This document shows positions 31,364-40,607 of a DNA stretch of 64,000 nucleotides, piece by piece; within the stretch, counting starts at the first letter, position 1; each line of letters opens with the position of its first letter. The position numbers and the translations under genes are program-made. The stretch spans positions 53,311 through 117,310 of the forward strand of contig JAFXAP010000001.1 in the NCBI GenBank assembly GCA_017516965.1, given 5' to 3'. Source of the stretch: Clostridia bacterium (GTDB lineage Bacteria > Bacillota > Clostridia > Oscillospirales > Acutalibacteraceae). Under the pieces are notes generated by a model. The model made no database searches. It worked only from the letters and a program-made list of their open reading frames with translations, and was not told where the DNA came from.

Positions 31364-33526
31364 ATGAACATTTTTGAAAAAATAACACAAGAACTTAGTT
31401 TAAAGTTATGGCAAACCGAAGCCGCAGTAAAACTGCTTGACGAAGGCAATACCGTCCCTTTTATTGCGCGATATCGCAAGGAGGTAACCGGTAGCCTTGA
31501 CGATCAGGTTCTACGCGCGCTTTCCGACAGACTCGGTTATTTGCGCAATATGCAAGAAACGGCAGAAAAAATTAAAGCCGCCATTGAAGAGCAGGGCGCA
31601 CTGAGTGAAGAACTTTCAGCCGCAATTGACGCGGCCGCAACACTTACTGAACTTGACGACCTTTACCGCCCTTATAAGAAAAAACGTAAAACTCGCGCGT
31701 CGGTAGCCAAAGAAAAGGGACTCTCCCCCCTTGCAGATTTAATATATGCTCAAGAGCCTAACAGCCCGGAACCCATTCAGTTAGCGGCTGATTTTATAAA
31801 TGAAGAGCTTGGTGTTGAAAGTGCCGAAGATGCACTAGCCGGCGCTAAAGATATTATTGCCGAAATGATAAGCGATGATGCCGACATACGCAAACGTATG
31901 CGTTTTGTTTGTATGGCACACGGTAAACTTGTGGTACGTGCCGCAGGCGAAGAACTTGACGTTTATGAAATGTATAAAGAATTCGAAGAACCGCTATCAA
32001 AGATCGCCAACCATCGTGTCCTTGCCATAAACCGTGGTGAAAAAGAAGACTTTTTGCGGGTTTCTGTAGACTTTGACCGTGATAAAGCAATGTTTATAAT
32101 TTCTCGCGACCACATCAAAGAGGGTTCCCCCTGCACCGAAGCTGTAAAAGAAGCGGCAGAAGACGCTTATACCCGTCTTATATTCCCATCTATTGAACGC
32201 GAAATGAGAAACGCCCTCACCGAGAAAGCAAGTCACGATGCCATAAAGGTTTTTTCTCAAAATTTGCAACAACTACTTATGCAACCGCCCGTTAAAGATA
32301 CCGTAACCATTGGTCTTGACCCCGGTTACCGAACAGGTTGTAAAGTGGCTGTTGTTGACGGCACTGGCAAACTGCTTGACACAGGCGTTATTTATCCCGT
32401 TCCCCCTCACAACAAAATAGACGAGGCAAAACAAATAATTAAAAACCTTGTTAAAAAACACAATGTACGCACCTTTGCAATAGGCAACGGTACTGCAAGT
32501 CACGAAACCGAATGTTTTGCCGCAGAGGTTATAAAAGAAATAAATGATGGGCTTAATTATATGGTGGTAAGCGAAGCCGGTGCTAGTGTATATTCAGCAT
32601 CAAAACTTGCCGCCGAGGAATTCCCACAGTTTGACGTATCGCTTCGAAGCGCCGTATCTATAGCGCGTCGTATGCAAGACCCCTTGGCAGAACTTGTAAA
32701 AATAGAGCCAAAGGCAATTGGTGTTGGGCAATATCAACACGATATGCCAGAGCGTGAACTTGCCACAAGTCTTGACGGTGTTGTAGAATACTGCGTAAAC
32801 TCGGTGGGTGTTGACCTTAATACTGCCTCTGTTCAACTGCTCTCACGTGTGTCGGGTATAAACCAGGCAATTGCAAAAAACATTGTCGCTTACCGCGAAG
32901 AAAACGGCGTATTTACCGACCGCGCTCAGCTTAAAAAGGTTTCAAAGCTCGGACCAAAGGCTTATGAGCAGTGCGCAGGCTTTTTGCGTATAGTGGGCGG
33001 CAAAAAAGCGCTTGATAATACAAGTGTTCACCCCGAAAGTTATGACGCTGCTACAAAGTTATTAAAACTATGTGGTTTTAGTGAAACGGATGTTGCCTAC
33101 CGTAAGATAAACGGTATTACTGAGCAGGTGCAGTCCCGCGGCGCCGAAGAACTTGCAAACGAACTCGGCATTGGTGTGCCGACACTTTTAGATATAGCAA
33201 AAGAACTCGAAAAACCCGGTCGCGACCCACGTGACGAACTGCCAAAGCCAATGCTCAGACAGGATATTATGAGCATGGAAGACCTCAAGCCCGGTATGGA
33301 ACTTACAGGTACTGTGCGCAATGTTATCGACTTTGGAGCATTTGTAGATATCGGTGTTCATCAAGACGGACTTGTTCACATCTCACAAATAACCAATCGT
33401 TTCATAAAGCATCCGTCAGAGGTGTTAAAGGTTGGCGATATTGTCACAGTATGGGTGTTATCGGTAGAGCCTAACAAAAAACGAATTTCCCTCACGATGA
33501 GAAAGGACAAACTAAATAATGACTAA
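31364..33526 (+). CDS. tex: Tex RNA-binding transcription accessory protein
   Basis: A 720-residue Tex (YqgF/Spt6-like). The N-terminal VPFIARYRKE region, the YqgF RNase H-like core (GLDPGYRTGCKVAVVD), helix-hairpin-helix segments (LNTASVQLLSRVSGI) and the C-terminal S1 domain (GMELTGTVRNVIDFGAFVDIGVHQDGLVH) are in the expected order. It binds nucleic acid and influences transcription; the exact role is unsettled. CGGAG precedes the ATG. It overlaps the EamA gene by eight bases. Confidence 0.96.
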   Translation: MNIFEKITQELSLKLWQTEAAVKLLDEGNTVPFIARYRKEVTGSLDDQVLRALSDRLGYLRNMQETAEKIKAAIEEQGALSEELSAAIDAAATLTELDDLYRPYKKKRKTRASVAKEKGLSPLADLIYAQEPNSPEPIQLAADFINEELGVESAEDALAGAKDIIAEMISDDADIRKRMRFVCMAHGKLVVRAAGEELDVYEMYKEFEEPLSKIANHRVLAINRGEKEDFLRVSVDFDRDKAMFIISRDHIKEGSPCTEAVKEAAEDAYTRLIFPSIEREMRNALTEKASHDAIKVFSQNLQQLLMQPPVKDTVTIGLDPGYRTGCKVAVVDGTGKLLDTGVIYPVPPHNKIDEAKQIIKNLVKKHNVRTFAIGNGTASHETECFAAEVIKEINDGLNYMVVSEAGASVYSASKLAAEEFPQFDVSLRSAVSIARRMQDPLAELVKIEPKAIGVGQYQHDMPERELATSLDGVVEYCVNSVGVDLNTASVQLLSRVSGINQAIAKNIVAYREENGVFTDRAQLKKVSKLGPKAYEQCAGFLRIVGGKKALDNTSVHPESYDAATKLLKLCGFSETDVAYRKINGITEQVQSRGAEELANELGIGVPTLLDIAKELEKPGRDPRDELPKPMLRQDIMSMEDLKPGMELTGTVRNVIDFGAFVDIGVHQDGLVHISQITNRFIKHPSEVLKVGDIVTVWVLSVEPNKKRISLTMRKDKLNND

Positions 33527-34445
33527 AAAAAGCAACTTAAAGGGCAGTTTAATACTGTGTACTGCCGCACTGCTTTGGGGTGTTGCCTTTGCAGTACAAG
33601 ACAGTGCCGCAAAACTTGTTCCACCCTTTGCATTTAACTGTTTGCGTTCAATTGTTGGAGCCGCGTTTTTATTTGGTTTTATGGGTATTAAATCGATAAA
33701 AAATAAGGATTACCTTCCAGTTCCTAAAACAATGAACAAAAAGTTATTGCTTACGGGCAGTATGCTTTGTGGCATAGCACTTGCGGTTTCTACAAACTTT
33801 CAACAGTTTGGTATTGCCGCCTACCCCGACGGTGTACCAACCGCGGCGCGCTCGGGCTTTATTACAGCGCTTTACGTAATTTTAGTGCCGATACTTTCAG
33901 TTTTTGTAAAAAAACGAGTACCTATAATGGTTTGGATTGCCTGCCTTGTAGCAGTTGGCGGTTTTTATATGCTATGTCTTTTTGAAGGTGTTAGCGGTTT
34001 TTACCTTGCAGATATATTGGTGCTTGGTTGTACCTTTACCTTCTCGTTACATATAATGATAATCGATAAATACTGCGATGCCATTGGCGGAATGAGGCTT
34101 TCAGCTTTTCAGTTTGTTTTTGCCGCTATAATTTCGGGCGTATTGGCGCTCATATTTGAACTTGATATAATAAGTTTAGCTAATATCAAGTCGGCAATTC
34201 CACATATTTTATATATGGGTATTGTATCAAGCGGTATCGCTTATACTCTGCAAATCGTTGGGCAAAAATTTGCCGAACCTGCAATAGCGTCGCTTTCTAT
34301 GAGCCTCGAAAGCGTGTTTGCCGCATTGGCTGGCGTAGTTGTAGGTGATTTGCTTGAAGTGAACGAAATAATTGGTTGCATACTTGTGTTTGCCGCAATA
34401 GTGCTTGCGCAAATACCTGAATTTTTTAAAAGGAAAGACACATAA
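33519..34445 (+). CDS. EamA-family (DMT) transporter
   Basis: A ten-helix drug/metabolite transporter of 308 residues with two EamA repeats; LLWGVAFAVQDSAAK opens the first, and EPAIASLSMSLESVFAALAGVVVGD marks the second. Substrate unknown (amino acids, nucleotides and drugs occur in the family). It is translated from within the tex 3' end and followed by a terminator, so it depends on tex transcription. Confidence 0.9.
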   Translation: MTKKSNLKGSLILCTAALLWGVAFAVQDSAAKLVPPFAFNCLRSIVGAAFLFGFMGIKSIKNKDYLPVPKTMNKKLLLTGSMLCGIALAVSTNFQQFGIAAYPDGVPTAARSGFITALYVILVPILSVFVKKRVPIMVWIACLVAVGGFYMLCLFEGVSGFYLADILVLGCTFTFSLHIMIIDKYCDAIGGMRLSAFQFVFAAIISGVLALIFELDIISLANIKSAIPHILYMGIVSSGIAYTLQIVGQKFAEPAIASLSMSLESVFAALAGVVVGDLLEVNEIIGCILVFAAIVLAQIPEFFKRKDT

Positions 34446-34449
34446 AAAT

Positions 34450-34482
34450 AAAGCATCTACGAAATTTTCGTAGATGCTTTTT
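34450..34482. terminator. Bidirectional terminator
   Basis: AAAGCATCTACGAAA / TTTCGTAGATGCTTT hairpin between the convergent EamA and transketolase genes. Confidence 0.9.
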
Positions 34483-34493
34483 AATTTTATAAA

Positions 34494-35441
34494 CTATTTC
34501 TTAAGCGCGATTGCTTCTTTGGCTTTTTCTACAATATTTATTGCTCTAAGACCAAACTCATCCAAAAGTTTCACTGCAGGACCAGAGTGGCCAAACTGGT
34601 CGTAAACGCCAAGTTTTACAACAGGTACAGGTACTGTTTCGCAAACAACTTCACTAACAGCAGAACCCAAACCGCCAATTACCGAATGTTCTTCTGCGGT
34701 AACGATAGCGCCGGTTTCCTTTGCGGCTTTGATTATAATATCGCGGTCAATTGGCTTAATTGTAGCCATATTGATAATACGTGCGTTAATGCCCTCTGCT
34801 TTAAGAAGTTCGTAAGCCTCAAGTGCTTCTTTAACCATAAGACCTGTTGCAATGATTGTAACGTCACTACCCTCGCGAAGTTCTACACCCTTACCAATCT
34901 GGAATTTATATGTTTCGTCAAATACTACAGGCACTGCAAGTCTGCCGAATCGCATATAAACAGGACCGTCACACTCAAACGCTGCTCTTACCGCAAGACG
35001 AGCTTCGGTATCATCAGCGGGGTTAATGATGGTCATACCGGGAATTGTACGCATAATAGCGATATCTTCATTACATTGGTGGGTTGCGCCATCTTCACCA
35101 ACCGAAATACCCGCGTGTGTTGCGCCGATAATGACGTTAAGGTGTGGGTAACCTACCGAGTTGCGAACCTGCTCAAAAGCACGTCCTGCCGCAAACATAG
35201 CAAATGAACTTACAACTACCTTCTTACCGGTAGCGGCTATACCTGCCGCAATACTTACCATATTTTGCTCTGCAATACCGCAGTTATAAAAACGCTCAGG
35301 GAACGCTTTTTTAAATTTACCGGTTTGTGTAGCGGCTGCAAGGTCAGCATCCATTACAATAAAATCGTCACGTTCGTTACCTAACTCTACCAAGGTTTCG
35401 CCAAAGCCTACACGTGTTGCAACTGTTTTAACTTCTGCCAT
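34494..35441 (-). CDS. Transketolase, C-terminal half
   Basis: Pyrimidine-binding plus C-terminal domains of a split transketolase (315 residues). The VMDADLAAATQTGKF start, FYNCGIAEQNM with the catalytic Glu, and GEDGATHQCNEDIA are conserved. It pairs with the N-terminal half encoded 14 bases upstream to form the active thiamine diphosphate enzyme of the pentose phosphate pathway. AGGAGGGG precedes the ATG. Split forms are common in Clostridia and archaea. Confidence 0.93.
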   Translation of the reverse strand: MAEVKTVATRVGFGETLVELGNERDDFIVMDADLAAATQTGKFKKAFPERFYNCGIAEQNMVSIAAGIAATGKKVVVSSFAMFAAGRAFEQVRNSVGYPHLNVIIGATHAGISVGEDGATHQCNEDIAIMRTIPGMTIINPADDTEARLAVRAAFECDGPVYMRFGRLAVPVVFDETYKFQIGKGVELREGSDVTIIATGLMVKEALEAYELLKAEGINARIINMATIKPIDRDIIIKAAKETGAIVTAEEHSVIGGLGSAVSEVVCETVPVPVVKLGVYDQFGHSGPAVKLLDEFGLRAINIVEKAKEAIALKK

Positions 35442-35455
35442 TAGTGTTCCCCTCC

Positions 35456-36292
35456 TTAGTTAAATGCAGCAAGCGCTGCGTTAAGTTCTTCCATAGCAAC
35501 GGCATAAAGCTCGTCATTAGGTGCGGCGCCGTGCCAGTTGACCGCATTTTCCATATAAGATACGCCCTTACCCTTTGTGGTTTCGGCAATGATTGCTACG
35601 GGCTTATCCACGGTTTTTGCTTCTGCTAAAGCGGCTTCAATAGCGTCATAATCGTGACCGTTAATGGTGATTACGTGCCAACCAAAAGCCTCAAACTTTT
35701 TGTCAACGGGTTTTGCTGAGTTAACCTCATCAATAGTGCCGTCAATCTGCAAATTGTTAAGGTCGATAAATGCAGTAAGGTTAGAGAGCTTTTTGTTACT
35801 TGCAAACATAGCAGCTTCCCAAACCTGACCTTCTTCTATTTCGCCGTCACCAAGAATTGTATAAACATTATAATTATCACCGAAATGCTTAGAAGAGAGC
35901 GCCATACCAACAGCAGTTGATATACCCTGACCTAAAGAACCTGTTGACATATCAACGCCGGGAATATTTTTCATATCGGGGTGTCCTTGAAGGCGTGAAC
36001 CAATCTGACGAAGGGTTAAAAGTTCATCAGGTGAAAAATAACCGCGCTCAGCAAGAGTAGCATACAATGCCGGTGCTGCATGTCCTTTTGAAAGAACAAA
36101 GCGATCACGCTTTGGGTCTTTAGGATTTTTAGGGTCAATATTCATTTCCTTAAAATAGAGATATGTAAGTATCTCTGCAATAGAAAGCGAGCCACCCGGG
36201 TGACCTGCTTTTGCTGCGTGAACGCCCTCGATAATACCGATGCGCACCTTGCAAGCAATTTTTTCTAACTGTGTTTTAAATGTTGCTTCCAT
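35456..36292 (-). CDS. Transketolase, N-terminal half
   Basis: Thiamine-diphosphate-binding subunit (278 residues) of a split transketolase. AGHPGGSLS and SKGHAAPALYA are substrate-side blocks, and GDGEIEEGQVWEA with the downstream DLNNLQ is the ThDP/metal motif. AAAGGAA precedes the ATG. The gene starts 17 bases inside the HAD gene, continuing the lspA-rluD-HAD chain. Confidence 0.93.
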   Translation of the reverse strand: MEATFKTQLEKIACKVRIGIIEGVHAAKAGHPGGSLSIAEILTYLYFKEMNIDPKNPKDPKRDRFVLSKGHAAPALYATLAERGYFSPDELLTLRQIGSRLQGHPDMKNIPGVDMSTGSLGQGISTAVGMALSSKHFGDNYNVYTILGDGEIEEGQVWEAAMFASNKKLSNLTAFIDLNNLQIDGTIDEVNSAKPVDKKFEAFGWHVITINGHDYDAIEAALAEAKTVDKPVAIIAETTKGKGVSYMENAVNWHGAAPNDELYAVAMEELNAALAAFN

Positions 36293-37124
36293 TTTTTAAT
36301 TTCCTTTCGGTAAGATAATCTATAAATTCGGCAACAGCGCCGTTTTTTGCTTCGCAAACAACCGTATCAGCTACAGCCCTTACCTCTTTTGGAGAATCAA
36401 CAAGAGCCGCGCCTATATCAGCGGTTTTTATCATTTCAAGGTCGTTAAAGTAATCGCCTATTGCGTAACAACAACCCGTTTTTATATTTAACTTTTCGCA
36501 AAGTATTTTAAGCGTAGATGCCTTTGATATGTTTTTAGGCACGTGCTCGTAATAATACCTACGCCTTCCGTCGATTATTGCGGTAGTATCTACAAACTGT
36601 GAATTATGGCGACACTCAGCAATAATTTTCTTAACCGTGGCGGCTTCTTCGCTATTGCTAAAAAGATACAAAACCTTGTTCCAATTATAACCCAAAGCCA
36701 CTTCATAATCAAGTGAAATTGCAGTAAGATTTTCATATTTTTCGTGATCAATTGTTTCCTGGTTGCAATTTGCAACCAAAACCTTTTTTCCACTATGAAT
36801 TTCAATGCCGACAGTGCTGCAACTCTCAAGCACTTTTTTTACTATGTATCTATCTTCTTTGGGAACAAACTGCTCATATATGGCAACGTCGTTAGTAAAA
36901 TCATATATTACACTGCCGTTTGCAACAATAGATGGAGATAGGTTTTTAATTCTTGACGTTACGCTTGAAACAGCGCCTGCCGTCCTACCGGTAGCCAAAG
37001 CAAACGCTCCGCCTTCACGTATGAAGTATTCTATTTTCTCTATATTTTTTTGTGGCAGGTAATCACTCAACAGCAGTGTGCCGTCAATATCGCTTGCAAG
37101 CAAGCATCCATCAAATATTCCCAC
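36276..37124 (-). CDS. HAD-superfamily Cof-type phosphatase
   Basis: A HAD hydrolase of subfamily IIB. Motif I is SDIDGTL with the nucleophile Asp, motif II ATGRT, and motif IV IGDYFNDLEMI; the large cap domain lies between. Such enzymes dephosphorylate sugar phosphates or FMN/PLP; the substrate here is unknown. Start codon GTG at 37124 with AAAGGAGTG upstream, overlapping the rluD 3' end by 14 bases. Confidence 0.88.
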   Translation of the reverse strand: MGIFDGCLLASDIDGTLLLSDYLPQKNIEKIEYFIREGGAFALATGRTAGAVSSVTSRIKNLSPSIVANGSVIYDFTNDVAIYEQFVPKEDRYIVKKVLESCSTVGIEIHSGKKVLVANCNQETIDHEKYENLTAISLDYEVALGYNWNKVLYLFSNSEEAATVKKIIAECRHNSQFVDTTAIIDGRRRYYYEHVPKNISKASTLKILCEKLNIKTGCCYAIGDYFNDLEMIKTADIGAALVDSPKEVRAVADTVVCEAKNGAVAEFIDYLTERKLKNGSNI

Positions 37125-38025
37125 TACTGCACTCCTTTAAAAATTTTGTAAAATACTGTGGTAAATCGCTTGTAAACTCCATATACTCGTGTGTATCGGG
37201 ATGAATAAAACCGATTTTACGAGCGTGCAAACACTGCCCACACAGTTTTGTTATAACCTTATGCGGTCCATAAACATCATCCCCTGCAACAGGGTGACCC
37301 AGGTGCGCCATATGTACTCTTATCTGGTGTGTGCGGCCTGTTTCAAGCCTTAATTTCACGTGGGTAAAGTTACCAAATCGCTCAAGCACTGTATAATGCG
37401 TTACAGCCTCTTTTCCACCAGGTACAATCGCCATCTGCTTACGTTTTACTGGGTGACGGGCTATTGGCGCATCCACAGTGCCGCTGTCGTTTTTTAAATT
37501 TCCGTAAACTACAGCTTCATATTCACGCGTTAGGGAGTGTTCTTTTATTTGTTCTGCTAAAAATAAATGAGCGCTATCACATTTTGCAATAAGCAATAAA
37601 CCGCTTGTATTTTTATCTATGCGGTGCAAAATGCCCGGTCGCATAACACCATTAATACCCGACAGACTGTCTCCGCAATGATAAAGTATAGCATTTACTA
37701 GCGTTCCGCTATAATTGCCTGCGGCAGGATGAACCACCATATCCTTTGGCTTGTTTACTACCAAAAGACTGTCGTCTTCGTAAACAATATCAATAGGTAT
37801 GTTTTCGGGTTCTACCAAATATTCCTGTGGGTCGGGTATGGTAACGTTTATTGCGTCACCAAGTTTTAATTTTGTGTTTTTTGCGGCGGGTTTACCATTT
37901 ACCGTAACACAACCGTCGGCAATAAGTGTTGCCGCATAAGAACGAGTTACCTGAGTATTTTCCGCTAAAAACACATCAAGACGGCGGCTTTCGCCGTCGT
38001 CAAATGTGAAATCAAATTTTTCCAT
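37111..38025 (-). CDS. rluD: RluD-type pseudouridine synthase
   Basis: RluA/RluD-family enzyme converting uridines in 23S rRNA to pseudouridine. An N-terminal S4 domain (RRLDVFLAENTQVTRSYAA) is followed by the catalytic block HRIDKNTSGLLL with the Asp, and RLETGRTHQIRVHMAHLGHP is typical. The ATG at 38025 (MEKFDFTF) is chosen, with AGGAAAA inside lspA; the two genes overlap by 14 bases. lspA-rluD (ylyB) order is standard in Firmicutes. Confidence 0.92.
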   Translation of the reverse strand: MEKFDFTFDDGESRRLDVFLAENTQVTRSYAATLIADGCVTVNGKPAAKNTKLKLGDAINVTIPDPQEYLVEPENIPIDIVYEDDSLLVVNKPKDMVVHPAAGNYSGTLVNAILYHCGDSLSGINGVMRPGILHRIDKNTSGLLLIAKCDSAHLFLAEQIKEHSLTREYEAVVYGNLKNDSGTVDAPIARHPVKRKQMAIVPGGKEAVTHYTVLERFGNFTHVKLRLETGRTHQIRVHMAHLGHPVAGDDVYGPHKVITKLCGQCLHARKIGFIHPDTHEYMEFTSDLPQYFTKFLKECSSGNI

Positions 38026-38539
38026 TGTCAGAGTTTTCCTGTATGGTTTGTTCAAGTTTCAGCATACGCTTTTCTTTGTTTTCTTTAAGTATATCAATAA
38101 CAAAATACAAAATCAACAATCCCGCGCCTATAACTACAGCGCAATCTGCTATATTAAACACAGGGTAATCCATAAATCTGAGATCCAAAAAATCTCTTAC
38201 GTGACCCTCGCGGGCAACCCTGTCTATCAAATTGCCTACGCCTCCCGAAAGAATCAGGTTTATAGCCCAAAACATAAGTTTATTTTTTAAACCGTATTTG
38301 AGCAACAAGGCTATACACACAAGCATAATAACGATTGTCACCGATAACAAAAGCCAGGTTTGATCCCTAAACATACCCCACGCGCCACCGGTATTGTTGA
38401 TATAGGTTATACCCAAAATACCGGGCAAAAATTCATACGATACATTTTCGGTAAAATTGTTTGAAATATAATATTTGGTAAATTGATCGGCCACTAAAAA
38501 CACAGCGGCAGTAATTACTGCAAAAATATATGATACCAA
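38012..38539 (-). CDS. lspA: Lipoprotein signal peptidase II
   Basis: Membrane aspartic protease that removes lipoprotein signal peptides. Four helices; the catalytic Asp pair lies in GGVGNLIDRV and FNIADC, and NTGGAWGMF is also conserved. The TTG at 38539 is chosen: AGGAG lies eight bases upstream, while the longer GTG start at 38548 would overlap that site. This gives 175 residues. It would process the lipoproteins encoded at 5586 and 59791. The C-terminal extension is charged. Confidence 0.93.
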   Translation of the reverse strand: MVSYIFAVITAAVFLVADQFTKYYISNNFTENVSYEFLPGILGITYINNTGGAWGMFRDQTWLLLSVTIVIMLVCIALLLKYGLKNKLMFWAINLILSGGVGNLIDRVAREGHVRDFLDLRFMDYPVFNIADCAVVIGAGLLILYFVIDILKENKEKRMLKLEQTIQENSDNGKI

Positions 38540-38557
38540 AAATTTCACTCCTAAATT

Positions 38558-39376
38558 TTAAATATCTTCTAATTCTTCAACGTCTTGTTCGTCGTCATCA
38601 AAATCAAATTCATCAGAATTTATAACAAAACCGGAAGAACCTGTAACGGTTTCAATCAATTTTTCGGCAGGTTCTTCACTGGGAGTTTCCATTATTACCT
38701 CATCGGTAGATAATGCGAGTTCCACCGGATTTTTTGCATATTCTTTAACGGTAGGAACCTTATCATAAGAAAGTGATACTGCAGCTGCAATCTCGCTAGG
38801 ATCATTAGGAACGCTGTCGGGTAAAGATGCCAAAAGTTCAAGATGCTCTTTATATTTAGCGGTAATTTCAGCCTTGAATGCAGCCACTTCAATCTTCATT
38901 TTGTTAAACAACAACTGCTGTCTGTCAACACAGTCTTGTGTTGCCGCTTCAATTGCAGTTTGCTTTTGCTCAGCATTAGAAATAATTTTATCTACGTCGC
39001 TTTGAAGCGCATCTTTACGTTCGCTTGCCTTTTTATCGAAAGCAGTTGTAAGTTCTTTTTCCTGAGCAGTTATTTTTTCAATACTATCTTGTGCAGAAGC
39101 AATGATTTCAGCGCTCTTTTGTTTTGCTTCCTCTACTATCTGGTCGGCAAATTTTTGCGCACTTACCAACACGTTTTGTATGTTACCTTGTGAATTTTTG
39201 TAATCTTCGAGTTCGGTTTTGAGTTCACTTATCTTGTTGTTCATTTCACGAAGAGTTTTTTCAAACTGCTCGTAATCTGCCTCTACCTTATCAAGAAAAA
39301 CGTCAACCTCATCTTTTTTGTAGCCACCTACGGCAGCAGAAAAACGCACACTTTTAATTTCATTTGCATTTAACAT
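38558..39376 (-). CDS. divIVA: DivIVA-family polar/septal protein
   Basis: Coiled-coil protein that recognises curved membrane at septa and poles. The N-terminal FSAAVGGYKKDEVDVFLDKV block is the DivIVA signature, then a long coiled coil (about residues 25-185) and a very acidic C-terminus (DFDDDEQDVEELED). The ATG at 39376 (MLNANEIK) has AGAGGATTTG upstream; an opening at 39409 would start in the ylmH tail. It follows sepF and ylmH as in other Firmicutes. Confidence 0.93.
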   Translation of the reverse strand: MLNANEIKSVRFSAAVGGYKKDEVDVFLDKVEADYEQFEKTLREMNNKISELKTELEDYKNSQGNIQNVLVSAQKFADQIVEEAKQKSAEIIASAQDSIEKITAQEKELTTAFDKKASERKDALQSDVDKIISNAEQKQTAIEAATQDCVDRQQLLFNKMKIEVAAFKAEITAKYKEHLELLASLPDSVPNDPSEIAAAVSLSYDKVPTVKEYAKNPVELALSTDEVIMETPSEEPAEKLIETVTGSSGFVINSDEFDFDDDEQDVEELEDI

Positions 39377-39392
39377 AACACACAAATCCTCT

Positions 39393-40124
39393 CTAAACGT
39401 ATTTATCATATTTTAAAATAATTCTGCCTTTTTTTGAATAATCATCACAAGCTGTGATTTGAAACTTTCCCTTTTGTCGCACAACAATCTTGCTTTGCGC
39501 ATTTATAAGAGAAGTTATTTTATTTACACTAACAGAATTAACCGACACAAAACCATCAACAATCTTTCTTGCTGCTTCTTTTCGAGAAATATTGCACAGT
39601 GCCGAAACCACACAATCAAGACGCAAAGACGCAACCGTAACGGTGCAAGTCTGCTTTTTGCCACACTGTGGTAAAGGATTAGAAAATCCCTCGGTTAAAG
39701 CAACCCCGACGTTTCCTATTTTTTCTATCTGAGTGAGCACAAACTTTGCCACATCGCAAGAAACAAACGTCACTGCGCGACCAGGTTCGATAAGTATATC
39801 GCCAACCGTTTCCCGATTAATTCCAAGCGCCATTAAAGCGCCTAAAAAATCTCGGTGAGTAAGCGTATCGCACTCGCGATAGATAAACGTGATGGGCATT
39901 ATCGGAAAACTCGCCTCATCACACCAATCGGGTAAAATGCCAACTACCACACGCTCGGCATCTTCATAGCCGCCAAACAGTTGATAACGCTCACCCGGTT
40001 TGAGATGCTTCACAACTACAGAAACTTCATCAGCGGTAAGAAAGCCTAAAAATTTTGGTGTGTTGGTTTTTTCGCATTGTTGCTTCAAATCATCTATTCT
40101 TGCGAGCAAAAGATTATTATTCAT
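39393..40124 (-). CDS. ylmH: YlmH-type S4 RNA-binding protein
   Basis: A 243-residue YlmH homologue. An N-terminal alpha/beta domain (FLTADEVSVV, HRDFLGALMALGINRETVGDI) precedes the C-terminal S4 domain (ASLRLDCVVSALCNISRKEAARKI). It binds RNA; related proteins aid rescue of stalled ribosomes. Its ATG overlaps the sepF stop (TAATG). The sepF-ylmH-divIVA order confirms identity. Confidence 0.92.
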   Translation of the reverse strand: MNNNLLLARIDDLKQQCEKTNTPKFLGFLTADEVSVVVKHLKPGERYQLFGGYEDAERVVVGILPDWCDEASFPIMPITFIYRECDTLTHRDFLGALMALGINRETVGDILIEPGRAVTFVSCDVAKFVLTQIEKIGNVGVALTEGFSNPLPQCGKKQTCTVTVASLRLDCVVSALCNISRKEAARKIVDGFVSVNSVSVNKITSLINAQSKIVVRQKGKFQITACDDYSKKGRIILKYDKYV

Positions 40125-40585
40125 TAAAAGTAAATCTTGCCGTCCTCAAATTCTTCTGGAAGCAGTTCGCCCATAACATCTACACCACGCGCAACTACTA
40201 TAAAGGTGTTTTTTGCCACCTTGCGCATATTGCCACCATTGGCATACGCAACACCGCTTAAAAAGTCAACTATTCGACGACTGGTATCACGTGCGCTTTC
40301 TTCAAGGTTGAGCACTACTGTTTTTCCTTCATTGAGGTGATCGGCAATGCTTGTAACCTCATCAAAGCGGTCAGGTTTTACCAAAACAACCTGCATTGAA
40401 CTTTGCGCAGGAGAATAGTTGATTGTTTTTGATTTTATAAGTCTTGCGCCAATTTCTTTTTTAGGCGCAGCTTCAGTGCGCACTTTTTCGCGTGGCGCAC
40501 GTTCTTCTACCTCTTCAATTTCTTCCTCAAACTCGTCTTCTTCGGGAATTACCATAATGTCTTTAATGCTGTCCCACAAACTCAT
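40124..40585 (-). CDS. sepF: Cell division protein SepF
   Basis: FtsZ membrane-anchor protein. The N-terminal amphipathic helix (MSLWDSIKDIM) is followed by an acidic linker and the SepF domain (VVLVKPDRFDEVTSIADHL, VVLNLEESARDTSRRIVDFL, GVAYANGG). The ATG at 40585 has AAAGGAAGTG upstream; a longer opening at 40648 reads into the yggS gene. The length of 153 residues is normal. Confidence 0.94.
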   Translation of the reverse strand: MSLWDSIKDIMVIPEEDEFEEEIEEVEERAPREKVRTEAAPKKEIGARLIKSKTINYSPAQSSMQVVLVKPDRFDEVTSIADHLNEGKTVVLNLEESARDTSRRIVDFLSGVAYANGGNMRKVAKNTFIVVARGVDVMGELLPEEFEDGKIYF

Positions 40586-40607
40586 AAATACACTTCCTTT
40601 TAATTTA

